From Cyanobium sp. ATX 6F1 (GTDB lineage: Bacteria > Cyanobacteriota > Cyanobacteriia > PCC-6307 > Cyanobiaceae), in contig NZ_JAGQCS010000003.1 of assembly GCF_024346315.1 (NCBI RefSeq), positions 248,001 through 312,000 of the forward strand: a stretch of DNA of 64,000 nt, read 5' to 3'. Of the stretch, positions 38,082 through 45,788 are shown one piece after another. The notes under the pieces were generated by a model, which saw only the letters and a program-made list of their open reading frames with translations, was not told the DNA's origin and searched no databases. Within the stretch, counting starts at the first letter, position 1, and each line of letters begins with the position of its first letter. The position numbers and the translations under genes are program-made.

Positions 38082-38237
38082 TCAATCGGCGGCGCCACCG
38101 TTGTTGGCCGTTCCCGTGACACCGTTGCCGGCGCCTTCACCACGGCCGTCGTTGCGCAGCTTGCGCTTCTTGAACTTGCGCGCGTAGGCGCGGTTGCGCT
38201 CCTGCTTTTCTTTCTTGAGGTTCCTGCGCTTGGACAT
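38082..38237 (-). CDS. Small very basic protein, 51 residues
   Basis: Starts MSKRRNLKKEKQERNRAY, continues ARKFKKRKLRNDG, and ends in a Gly/Asn-rich tail finishing AAD. About 18 of the first 30 residues are Lys/Arg, which suggests RNA, ribosome or nucleic-acid binding. It has its own good terminator 32 bp downstream and a clear ATG at 38237, so I take it as real despite its size. I do not know a named family for it. Confidence 0.75.
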   Translation of the reverse strand: MSKRRNLKKEKQERNRAYARKFKKRKLRNDGRGEGAGNGVTGTANNGGAAD

Positions 38238-38276
38238 GCGACGCCTGAATGGGAAGGAGAAGAACTCTCAGCCTAC

Positions 38277-38975
38277 TCAACCGGCCTGAAGGGCCATGGA
38301 GGAGAGCGTGAGCCGGCCATCCTCCATCTGCACCAGCCGATCCGCCACATCAAGGATGCGCGGGTCATGGGTGACCATCAGCACGGCGCAGCTCTGCTCC
38401 CGGGCCAGCCGACGCAGAAGTTCCACCACCTCGCGGCCCGTCTGTTTATCGAGTGCGGCGGTGGGCTCATCGGCCAGCAGCAACTGGGGGTGGGTCGCCA
38501 GGGCCCGGGCGATCGCCACCCGCTGCTTCTGCCCACCGGAGAGATCGTGGGGCAGTTTGCCCAGGTGATCCCCCAGGCCCACGGCCCGCAACCATTCCCG
38601 GGCCTGGTCGCGGCGGGCGCGATAGCTCAGACCCGGCAAGAGATCGGAGCCCATCTGCACGTTCTGCTCGGCGGTGAGCGAGCGCAGCAGGTTGTGTCCC
38701 TGGAAGATCATGCCGATGTGGCGCCGAAGCAGCTGGCGCTGGGAGCGACTGGAACCGTTGAGCTCCTGATCGAACACGCGCACCTGGCCCGCCTGCACCT
38801 GCCTGAGGGCCCCCACCAGGGTCAGCAGCGTTGTCTTGCCGCAGCCGGAGGGGCCTGTGAGCAGCACCACCTCACCGGCTTCGATGCGCAGATCAATCGA
38901 CTGCAGCACCTGACGCTGGTTCACCCCCTCGCCAAACCAATGGCTCAACCCTTTGACATCGATGGCGGCAACCAT
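38277..38975 (-). CDS. devA: DevA-type ABC exporter ATPase
   Basis: 232-residue ATPase. Walker A GPSGCGKTTLL (about 40-50), Q-loop IGMIFQGHNLL, signature HDLSGGQKQRVAIARAL, Walker B LLLADEPTAALDKQTG, switch His MVTHDPRIL. The FQxHxLL Q-loop and spacing match the MacB/LolD/DevA group. Last gene of a devB-devC-devA set, 3 bp after devC. In filamentous cyanobacteria DevBCA exports heterocyst glycolipids; here it must have another envelope substrate. Confidence 0.9.
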   Translation of the reverse strand: MVAAIDVKGLSHWFGEGVNQRQVLQSIDLRIEAGEVVLLTGPSGCGKTTLLTLVGALRQVQAGQVRVFDQELNGSSRSQRQLLRRHIGMIFQGHNLLRSLTAEQNVQMGSDLLPGLSYRARRDQAREWLRAVGLGDHLGKLPHDLSGGQKQRVAIARALATHPQLLLADEPTAALDKQTGREVVELLRRLAREQSCAVLMVTHDPRILDVADRLVQMEDGRLTLSSMALQAG

Positions 38976-38978
38976 GGC

Positions 38979-40166
38979 TCAGAAGATCTCCGCGGGATCG
39001 GCATCGCCCAGGCGGCGCATGGCCAGGGCGGCGGAGGCCATGCACATCAAAAGAATCATCGAGAACACGATCAGAGCCCGATCGTTCGCCATGGCCACCG
39101 GTAATTTCGTGGCGTTCTGGATCACGCCATAGAGCACCTGGCCGGCGCCGTAGGCGGGCAGATAGCCCAGCACCGCCAGCAGCAGGCCCTCCTGGGCCAC
39201 CACCCCCAGCAGGCTCAGCAGGCTGTAGCCCATGGCCATCAAGGTGGCGTACTCGGGCAGGTGGTCGCTCACATCGGAATAGAGGATCTGATAGACGATC
39301 ACGCAGCCCACCACGAAGCCCATGCCCGCTCCGAGGGTGAAGATGAAACCGATGGCGGTGCTGCTGCGCCAGTAGTCCATTTCCATCTGCATGAAGCCAT
39401 CTTTCGTATAGATCGTCACGTCCTTGGGGAGTCGTTGACGCAGGCGCTTCTTAACCTGCTCGATATCCGCACCTTGGGTCAGTCGAACCAACCCCAATTC
39501 GATGCTGCCCGCCGGTGTGGAGGGCATCAGGCTGAGAAAGGTCTCATTGCTGGTCAAAACGTTGCCGTCGGCGCCGAAGGATGGACCCACGGACATCAGT
39601 TCAGCGACCCGCACCCGGTTGCCTGCCACTTCGCTCTCCACGGAGCGGCCTTCGTTGAACCAGGCTGCCACTGGGCCGAATTCCTCCCGGGAAAGGTCAT
39701 CGAAGATCACCCGGCCCTTCTGGGTGAGGAGATGGGACTTGCGATTCAACGCCTCGTCAACGAAGACCGGATCGCCCGGTTCAATGCCAATCGCCAGGAT
39801 TCCTCGGGTGTCCTTGGTCTTGGGGTTGCGCCAGAGCAGCTGCATCCAATGCACCGGCGAGATGCCTTCCACTTCAGGGTCCGCCAGGGTCTGCACCAGG
39901 CGCCGCTTGGGGAAGCCCGCCATCGAGATTGAGCTTTTGGTGCGCGGACTCATCAACACCAGGTCGGCATTGAAGATCTTGTGGACGGTGATGCTCGAAT
40001 CAAACAGGGCGTCGCGGAAGCCCAGCTGCATGAACATCAAGATGCCCGCGAAACTGATCCCCGCCAGGGCCACCGCCAGACGCACGGGTTGGCGGGTCAG
40101 CAGCATCCACGACAACGGAATCCCGCGGCTTTGCCATAACCCTGTGATCCATGGGAACGGATTCAC
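38979..40166 (-). CDS. devC: DevC-type ABC exporter permease
   Basis: 395 residues with the MacB/FtsX-like layout. One N-terminal helix (about 28-50, LAVALAGISFAGILMFMQLGF), a large extracytoplasmic domain (about 55-265), and three C-terminal helices (IGFIFTLGAGMGFVVGCVIVY; LLGVVAQEGLLLAVLGYLPAYGAG; ALIVFSMILLMCMASAALAM). The start overlaps the devB stop by 4 bp (ATGA). The soluble domain (SSISMAGFPKRRL...) is characteristic of the cyanobacterial DevC group. Confidence 0.9.
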   Translation of the reverse strand: MNPFPWITGLWQSRGIPLSWMLLTRQPVRLAVALAGISFAGILMFMQLGFRDALFDSSITVHKIFNADLVLMSPRTKSSISMAGFPKRRLVQTLADPEVEGISPVHWMQLLWRNPKTKDTRGILAIGIEPGDPVFVDEALNRKSHLLTQKGRVIFDDLSREEFGPVAAWFNEGRSVESEVAGNRVRVAELMSVGPSFGADGNVLTSNETFLSLMPSTPAGSIELGLVRLTQGADIEQVKKRLRQRLPKDVTIYTKDGFMQMEMDYWRSSTAIGFIFTLGAGMGFVVGCVIVYQILYSDVSDHLPEYATLMAMGYSLLSLLGVVAQEGLLLAVLGYLPAYGAGQVLYGVIQNATKLPVAMANDRALIVFSMILLMCMASAALAMRRLGDADPAEIF

Positions 40167-41098
40167 GGCTCGAAGCGGCTGATGGTCTTGAGACCGGCCA
40201 GGCTGCGCACCTTGGCCATGTCGGACGGATCCAGCTGAATGCGGACTTCGACCACCCGGGCGTCAGCATCACCGGTGGGGTCGGTGGAGACCACCACCCG
40301 TTGGCGGACCTGGGGGCTGATTCGCAACACCTTGCCGAGCAGAGCGCCATCGAAGCCACCGTTCTCGCTGGTGATGCGCACGCTCTGGCCCAGGCGCACC
40401 CGGTCGATGTCGCTTTCGTAGACCTCCGCCACCACCTCCATCCGCTCACTGGCTCCCAGTTCGAGGATGCCGTTGTCCCCGGGTCGCTCCCCCACCCGGG
40501 CCCGCAGCCGCAGCACGGTGCCGTCAATCGGTGCCCGCAGCACCGTGTTGATCAGATCGACATCGACCTTGGCCAGGCCGGCCTTGGCCTCATCGAGCTG
40601 ACCCTTGAGCTCGATCAGTTTGAGCTCGCGGGCCTCCAGGTCGTCGGTGGAGGTGGCACCACCTCGGGCCAGCTGGCGGTAGCGCTGGGTTTCCCGCTGC
40701 AGGACGGCGTAGCGGGCGTTCAAGCTGGCTATGCGCGTGCGCAGCACCAGACGATCGGCCTGCAGGGTGGGGCCGTTGTCGAAGCGGGCGAGCAACTGGC
40801 CCGCCTGAACCGCTTCGCCTTCATCCACCAGCAGTTCGCTGATCCGAGGGCTGCCACCGAAGCCGGTCATCGGGGCCGCAAGCTTGCGCACATCGCCGGC
40901 GGGCTCCAGCCGGCCGAGGGCCGAGACCGATTCCCGTGCCTGGCGGGCAAGGGCAGCGGATCGCTGCTGGGCGGGGGTCGCGACCTTGGCAGCGACCGGC
41001 TTCTGCTGGGAGCGCCAAAGGCTGAAGGCCAGAACGGCCAGCAGGGCCAGGCCTCCGGCCATCAACCAGCGGCTTCGGGGCGGGCGCAGATCGCTCAG
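40163..41098 (-). CDS. devB: DevB-type membrane-fusion (HlyD-like) subunit
   Basis: Periplasmic adaptor of the DevBCA exporter. About 311 residues: one N-terminal anchor helix ([14 protein letters not shown]), a lipoyl half-motif ([23 protein letters not shown]), a helical hairpin ([15 protein letters not shown]...[15 protein letters not shown]), the second lipoyl half ([19 protein letters not shown]) and beta-barrel domains. Start is unclear. ATG 41062 gives no charged residues before the anchor. CTG 41098, inside the pcyA stop (CTGA), gives [12 protein letters not shown] before it and fits membrane topology better. Starts further upstream overlap pcyA by over 50 bp. Confidence 0.88.
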   Translation of the reverse strand: MSDLRPPRSRWLMAGGLALLAVLAFSLWRSQQKPVAAKVATPAQQRSAALARQARESVSALGRLEPAGDVRKLAAPMTGFGGSPRISELLVDEGEAVQAGQLLARFDNGPTLQADRLVLRTRIASLNARYAVLQRETQRYRQLARGGATSTDDLEARELKLIELKGQLDEAKAGLAKVDVDLINTVLRAPIDGTVLRLRARVGERPGDNGILELGASERMEVVAEVYESDIDRVRLGQSVRITSENGGFDGALLGKVLRISPQVRQRVVVSTDPTGDADARVVEVRIQLDPSDMAKVRSLAGLKTISRFEP

Positions 41099-41820
41099 AG
41101 GGGCGCCGGATCGTCGAACAGGAGGTCTTCGATGTAGCGGTTCGCCCACTGGGGGTTGAACGCCTTCTCGAGCACCCGCCGGGTCTTGTCGTTGCGTTTC
41201 TGTTGCTGACAATAGTCCAGTTGAGCGCTATGTCTTGAAACGGTACCTGGATCATCCAGGGCCTGAGGCTCAGCCCTGCGGGTCGCGGCGGCCAGCACCT
41301 CCAGTAGCAGCATCACATCGTCGATGAACCACTGTTCCTCCTCGCCATTGCTCGGCCGCACGAAGCGCACGTAGGGGGAGAAGATCGTTCCCCAGGTGGG
41401 CAGCTCCCGGGGCTGCCTGTAGGGGCGGATGGGCATGGCCGCCAGGGCTGTCTCGATGGCGCTGGGGAGGCCGCCATCGAGGGGTGAGAGATCCGCAATG
41501 GCAGCGGAGACTCCGGCTGGGCCGGCCACGATGTCGGCACCGAAGACGGGCAGATCAAAGCGCGGATCGGGAAAAAACACGCAGTGGAGGATCTGCAGTC
41601 CGCCGCCCAGGCGGGCGGTTTCCAGGTGCAGCTTGCGCAGGCCCCGGCACTGGCGCAGCTCATTGCGGATGAACAGGCGCTCGCCATCGAGGCTGCCACT
41701 GATCGCCTCCAGGGCCGGATCGATCGCCAGGGGGGCCAGATCAGGCAGTCCCTCCCAATAGCTGCGAATGCGCTCGGCCAGGGCATCGACAAGCGGATGG
41801 ATGCTCGAAGTCGGCGTCAC
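41095..41820 (-). CDS. pcyA: Phycocyanobilin:ferredoxin oxidoreductase
   Basis: Four-electron reduction of biliverdin to phycocyanobilin, the phycobilisome and phytochrome chromophore. 241 residues from GTG 41820 ([18 protein letters not shown]). Active-site residues are present: Glu67 in KLHLETARL, His79 in [12 protein letters not shown], Asp96 in [21 protein letters not shown]. The C-terminal [17 protein letters not shown]...RYIEDLLFD block is diagnostic. Divergent from the M16 peptidase pair. Its stop touches the probable devB start. Confidence 0.95.
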   Translation of the reverse strand: MTPTSSIHPLVDALAERIRSYWEGLPDLAPLAIDPALEAISGSLDGERLFIRNELRQCRGLRKLHLETARLGGGLQILHCVFFPDPRFDLPVFGADIVAGPAGVSAAIADLSPLDGGLPSAIETALAAMPIRPYRQPRELPTWGTIFSPYVRFVRPSNGEEEQWFIDDVMLLLEVLAAATRRAEPQALDDPGTVSRHSAQLDYCQQQKRNDKTRRVLEKAFNPQWANRYIEDLLFDDPAPL

Positions 41821-41841
41821 CGTGGGGGGAAGGCCAGCAGA

Positions 41842-43146
41842 ATGGTGATCCTGCCACGCTCCTACGGCCCATTGCCCCTGCCTGCCTCCCCCGCGCCGGC
41901 GGTTCCGGTCGCTGCGCTTCAACCTTCGATCACTCACCTGGCCAACGGCGTGCAGGTGGTGGAATTGGAGATGGCGGATGCTCCCGTGGTCTGCCTTGAT
42001 TTCTGGTCCAAGGCGGGTAGCCGTCTGGAACGGCCCGGGGAATCAGGGCTGGCCCATTTCCTTGAGCACATGGTGTTCAAGGGCAGCCGCAGCCTCGGCC
42101 CAGGGGACTTTGACCGTCAGGTGGAATCGCTGGGGGGGAGCAGCAACGCCGCCACCGGCTTCGATGATGTGCACTATCACGTGCTGATCACGCCCGAAGG
42201 AGCGGCCGAAGCCCTGGATCTGCTGCTCGAGCTGGTGCTTGAACCACGGCTCGATGGCGACGATTTCGCGATGGAGCGCCAGGTGGTGCTCGAAGAGCTC
42301 AGCCAGAGCGAGGACCAGCCCGATGAGGTGGTGTTCCAGACCCTGCTCAGCCAGGCCTGCCCAGGCCATGCCTACGGGCGCGCGATCCTCGGCGAACGCG
42401 CCGCCCTGGAGGACCACCAGCCGGAGGCGATGGCCGCCTTCCACAGCCGTAACTATCGGGCTGATCGCTGCTGCCTGGCCCTGGCCGGACCCCTGATCGG
42501 TCTGGGCCTGGGCGAGCGCCTGGCGGCCGGCTCTCTTGCCAGGCTGAGCCGCGCTGCGGCCGAGCCGATTCCCGATGATCTGACTCTCGCGGTCGGCAGG
42601 TGCCACCTGGAGGTGCCGCGCCTGGAGGCGGCCCGCCTGTTGATGGCCTGGCAGCTGCCCCCCGCCCGGGATCACGAGGCGGTGATCGGCGGCGATCTGC
42701 TCACCACCTTGCTGGCCGAAGGCCGCCGCAGCCGCTTGGTGGCCCGGTTGCGGGAGGAGCTGCGGCTGGTGGAGAGCATCGATCTTGACCTCAACGTGCT
42801 GGAGGCCGGCAGCCTCGCCCTGCTGGAGGCGGTCTGCGAGAGCGAGCAGGTGGAGGCGGTGGAACTGGAAATTCACAAGGCGTGGCGGGAGTTGATGGAG
42901 CAGCCCCCTGAGCCCGCCGAATTCCTGCGCGCCCAGCGACTGGTGGCCAACGGCTACCGCTTCTCCCTGGAATCGAGCGGCTCGGTGGCGGGGCTGATCG
43001 GCAGCCACGCGCTCTGGGGACGTCCCCTGGAGCTGGAGCATCCGCTGGAGAGCCTTGAGCGGTGGACGCTGGAGCGCCTGCACAGCGAACTGGTGCCCCT
43101 GCTGAATCCCGATCGGGCCTTCACCCTGGTGGCCCTGCCCGCATGA
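41842..43146 (+). CDS. M16 family zinc peptidase, catalytic member
   Basis: 434 residues from ATG 41842. Inverted zinc motif HFLEH at 72-76 within [15 protein letters not shown], with the distal Glu expected in the [15 protein letters not shown] helix. Two M16 half-domains. No obvious signal peptide. The next gene is an M16 protein without the zinc motif, so the two probably form a heterodimer as in the mitochondrial processing peptidase and bacterial pairs. Start is 21 bp from the divergent pcyA start. Confidence 0.92.
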   Translation: MVILPRSYGPLPLPASPAPAVPVAALQPSITHLANGVQVVELEMADAPVVCLDFWSKAGSRLERPGESGLAHFLEHMVFKGSRSLGPGDFDRQVESLGGSSNAATGFDDVHYHVLITPEGAAEALDLLLELVLEPRLDGDDFAMERQVVLEELSQSEDQPDEVVFQTLLSQACPGHAYGRAILGERAALEDHQPEAMAAFHSRNYRADRCCLALAGPLIGLGLGERLAAGSLARLSRAAAEPIPDDLTLAVGRCHLEVPRLEAARLLMAWQLPPARDHEAVIGGDLLTTLLAEGRRSRLVARLREELRLVESIDLDLNVLEAGSLALLEAVCESEQVEAVELEIHKAWRELMEQPPEPAEFLRAQRLVANGYRFSLESSGSVAGLIGSHALWGRPLELEHPLESLERWTLERLHSELVPLLNPDRAFTLVALPA

Positions 43147-44414
43147 GCGTCGAATATTTCGAGCTGCCCGGGGGGTGTCCGGTCTGGGTGCAACACCGAG
43201 CGGGACCCGCGATCGTCTCGGCGAAGTTGCTGATCCGGGGCGGCAGCAGCGGCGATCCCGCCGGCGGCCGGGGGCTCACCCAACTGCTGGCCGGGCTGCT
43301 GACCCGCGGCTGCGGGCCCCTCAGTGCCGAAGATCTGGCCGAACTGGTGGAAAGCCGCGGCGCCGGCCTCCGTTGTGAAGCCAATGAGGATGGTCTGCTG
43401 ATCAGCCTCAAGTGCGCCAGCGCCGACAGCGCCGCCCTGCTGCCCCTGTTGTTGACCATGGTGCAGCGGCCCTGGTTGCGGCCCGACCAGGTGGAACTGG
43501 AGAGGGGGCTGAACCTGCAGGCCCTGCAGCGGCAGCGGGAGGACCCCTTTCAACTTGCCCATGATCAGTTGCGCCTGCAGCTCTACGGCACAGGCCCCTA
43601 CGGCCATGACCCCCTCGGCATCGAGGGCGAACTGGAGGAGCTGGGGGTGGAGCAGCTGAGGCAACGGCTGCCGGATCTGGGCCGTGAGGGAGCGGTGCTG
43701 GTGATCTGCGGCCAGCCGAGCGAGCCGGTGCGAGCTCTGCTCGAGCCCCTGGAAACCGGAGAGCCCTGGAGCAGCTTTGCGCCCGGGCGGGTCGATGGAC
43801 CTGGGGGTGAAGCGGGGGAGCGGCTGGCCCTGCTGGCCGATGAGACCGAACAACTGGTGCTGATGCTGGGGACCACCACGGTGCCCCTGGGTTCCGCCGA
43901 CGCCTTGGCCCTGCGCCTGCTCCACTGTCACCTGGGAGTGGGCATGTCCAGTCGGTTGTTTGTCGCCCTGCGGGAGCGGCACGGCCTGGCCTACGACGTG
44001 GGGGTCCATGCCCCCGCCCGACGCGGGGCCGCCCCCTTCGTGTTCCACCTCTCCAGCTCCGCCGAGCGAGCGGAAGAGGCCACCACCCGGCTCCTGGATG
44101 AATGGCAGCGCCTGCTGGAGGTGCCCTTGAGCCTGGAAGAGTTGACCCTCGCCCAGGCCAAGTTCCGCGGCCAGGAGGCCCTGGGCCGCCAGACCTGCAG
44201 CCAGATCGCCGATCGCCACGCCCTGCTGCTCTCCCACGGCCTCGACTGGGACTACGCCGATGGCGCGCTGGTCCAAAGCCGCGAGCTCACCCCCGCCGAT
44301 CTGCTCGCTGCCGCCCAACGCTGGCTGGGGGCACCGGCCCTCAGTCTCTGCGGGCCGGCCAAGGCTCTGGAAGCCGCCGCTGCCAGCTGGCGGCGGCACC
44401 CCCTCAGTTCGTAG
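43143..44414 (+). CDS. M16 family peptidase-like protein, non-catalytic partner
   Basis: 423 residues. Same two-lobe M16 fold, but the position of HxxEH reads LTQLLAGLL (in GGRGLTQLLAGLLTRGCG), so no zinc site. The substrate-gripping Arg/Tyr region is kept (LFVALRERHGLAYDVGVHAP). Its ATG overlaps the stop of the catalytic gene (ATGA, 43143-43146), which should give equal amounts of both chains. Ends 10 bp into the convergent SipA-like gene. Confidence 0.9.
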   Translation: MSVEYFELPGGCPVWVQHRAGPAIVSAKLLIRGGSSGDPAGGRGLTQLLAGLLTRGCGPLSAEDLAELVESRGAGLRCEANEDGLLISLKCASADSAALLPLLLTMVQRPWLRPDQVELERGLNLQALQRQREDPFQLAHDQLRLQLYGTGPYGHDPLGIEGELEELGVEQLRQRLPDLGREGAVLVICGQPSEPVRALLEPLETGEPWSSFAPGRVDGPGGEAGERLALLADETEQLVLMLGTTTVPLGSADALALRLLHCHLGVGMSSRLFVALRERHGLAYDVGVHAPARRGAAPFVFHLSSSAERAEEATTRLLDEWQRLLEVPLSLEELTLAQAKFRGQEALGRQTCSQIADRHALLLSHGLDWDYADGALVQSRELTPADLLAAAQRWLGAPALSLCGPAKALEAAAASWRRHPLSS

Positions 44415-44664
44415 CGGGCGCCGAGGGTGATGGGACCGCCACCAGTTGAGCCGTCTCCAGCAGAAAGGCACCCCGACGAAAACGCACCGCCAGCAGTCCC
44501 TTGGCTCGCACACCCACCACCTCGCCCACCTCCTCGCGATCGATCAGATCGGCGGGCCGCAGCATCGGCATCGGATCGGCGCTTTTGAGGTACGCCGGCA
44601 CCACCACCAACTGCACCTGGTCGCCCACCGTGAAGGTCACCGTCTCGCCAGGGGAATCAGCCAT
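44404..44664 (-). CDS. SipA-like DUF3148 protein (NblS-interacting type)
   Basis: 86 residues, SH3-like beta barrel. Core: FTVGDQVQLVVVPAYLKSADPMPMLRPADLIDREEVGEVVGV...GLLAVRFRRGAFLLETAQL. The YLKSADPMPMLRP stretch is the mark of the cyanobacterial family that includes SipA, a small protein reported to bind the histidine kinase NblS (high-light/nutrient stress signalling). Assignment is by remembered family pattern, without a search. Convergent with the M16 gene and divergent from bioY. Confidence 0.75.
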   Translation of the reverse strand: MADSPGETVTFTVGDQVQLVVVPAYLKSADPMPMLRPADLIDREEVGEVVGVRAKGLLAVRFRRGAFLLETAQLVAVPSPSAPATN

Positions 44665-44715
44665 GGGGGACTGGTTGCACCGTCTGTTCAGCCGAACCTA
44701 CTTACTGCAGGATGG

Positions 44716-45315
44716 GTGCTGCCGTCCTGGGATCGTTTGCGGGCCCTAGCCACCTGGAGCGGAGCCGTCGCCGGCCTGCTGTTGATCGTGATCGGCGGCC
44801 TGATCCAGGCGGCCGTGCCCGCCCCGGGCCATGGCGGTGGCGTCGCCTTGATCCCCTTGCCGATCACCCTGCAGGTGCCGGCGCTGCTGCTGACAGCCCT
44901 GGTGTGTGGCCCCCGCGGAGCGATGCTGGCGGCCGTCGCCTACCTCTCCCTGGGTCTGTTCCAATTGCCCGTGTTCCATGGCGGTGGCGGAACCGCCTAC
45001 CTGCTCGACCCTGGTTTCGGCTACCTGGCGGGGTTTCTGCCGGCGGCCTGGGTGACCGGTCGCCTGGCCCGTCAAGAGGGAATGGATGATCCCCTGGCCC
45101 TGGCGGGGGCGGCCGCGATCGGGCTGGCTGTGCTGCAACTCTGCGGAACGGTGAACCTGTTGCTGGGCAGCCTGGCGGGCCGCTGGGCCGTGGGTCTGCC
45201 CCAGTTGCTTTTGAGCTACAGCCTGGGCCCCTTGATCCCTCAACTGCTGCTCTGCTGTGCCGTCGCCGTGCTGTCCCTGCCCCTGAGGCGGCTGCTGCTG
45301 CTCGAGCGCCGATGA
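44716..45315 (+). CDS. bioY: Biotin transporter substrate-binding (S) component BioY
   Basis: 200 residues from GTG 44716. Six membrane helices with the BioY pattern: PLPITLQVPALLLTALVCGPRGAMLAAVAYLSLGLFQLPVFHGGGGTAYLLDPGFGYLAGF. ECF-type S component for biotin; the energising EcfAAT genes are not in the window, and some BioY proteins work alone. Long in-frame extension upstream is antisense to the SipA-like gene and was rejected. The stop overlaps lspA by 4 bp (ATGA). Confidence 0.9.
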   Translation: MLPSWDRLRALATWSGAVAGLLLIVIGGLIQAAVPAPGHGGGVALIPLPITLQVPALLLTALVCGPRGAMLAAVAYLSLGLFQLPVFHGGGGTAYLLDPGFGYLAGFLPAAWVTGRLARQEGMDDPLALAGAAAIGLAVLQLCGTVNLLLGSLAGRWAVGLPQLLLSYSLGPLIPQLLLCCAVAVLSLPLRRLLLLERR

Positions 45316-45788
45316 GAGTGCTTCGAGGCCACCAGGTGCGGGTGCTGGTGTTGGCTGCGGTGGTGGTTGGCCTCGACCAATTCACCAAGGCCCTTGCCCT
45401 CCAGCACATGAACCCCGGCGAGGCCCTGCCGCTGCTGCCCGGCCTGCTGCAGCGGCGGTTGGTGTTCAACACCGGTGCCGCCTTCAGCCTGTTCACGGCG
45501 GCCACGCCGCTGCTGGGGGTCGTCAGCCTGCTAGTGGCCCTGGGGTTGGTGATCTGGCTGCTGCGCAGCGGCCCCCTACGGTTCTGGCAGGGATTGGGGG
45601 TGGCGGTGCTGCTGGGGGGAGCGATCGGCAATGGCCTCGACCGCTGGCGCCTCGGAACCGTGGTCGATTTCATTGAACTGGTGCCGGTCCAGTTCCCGAT
45701 CTTCAATGTGGCCGATGTGGCGATCAACCTTGCCGTGCTGTTCCTGCTGCTCGACCTGCTGAGACCCCATGGCACCCACCAGGGTTGA
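45312..45788 (+). CDS. lspA: Lipoprotein signal peptidase (signal peptidase II)
   Basis: 158 residues, four membrane helices. Conserved blocks: VVGLDQFTK, VFNTGAAFSLF, GAIGNGLDRWRLGTVVDFIEL (first catalytic Asp region) and FPIFNVADVAI (second catalytic Asp). Cleaves prolipoproteins before the lipidated Cys. Coupled to bioY upstream by ATGA and overlaps the penicillin-binding protein gene by 20 bp downstream. Confidence 0.95.
   Translation: MRVLRGHQVRVLVLAAVVVGLDQFTKALALQHMNPGEALPLLPGLLQRRLVFNTGAAFSLFTAATPLLGVVSLLVALGLVIWLLRSGPLRFWQGLGVAVLLGGAIGNGLDRWRLGTVVDFIELVPVQFPIFNVADVAINLAVLFLLLDLLRPHGTHQG

Noticed and set aside
42954-44513. 519-codon minus-strand open frame
   Set aside because: Antisense to the M16 pair; Gln/Gly-rich low-complexity translation.
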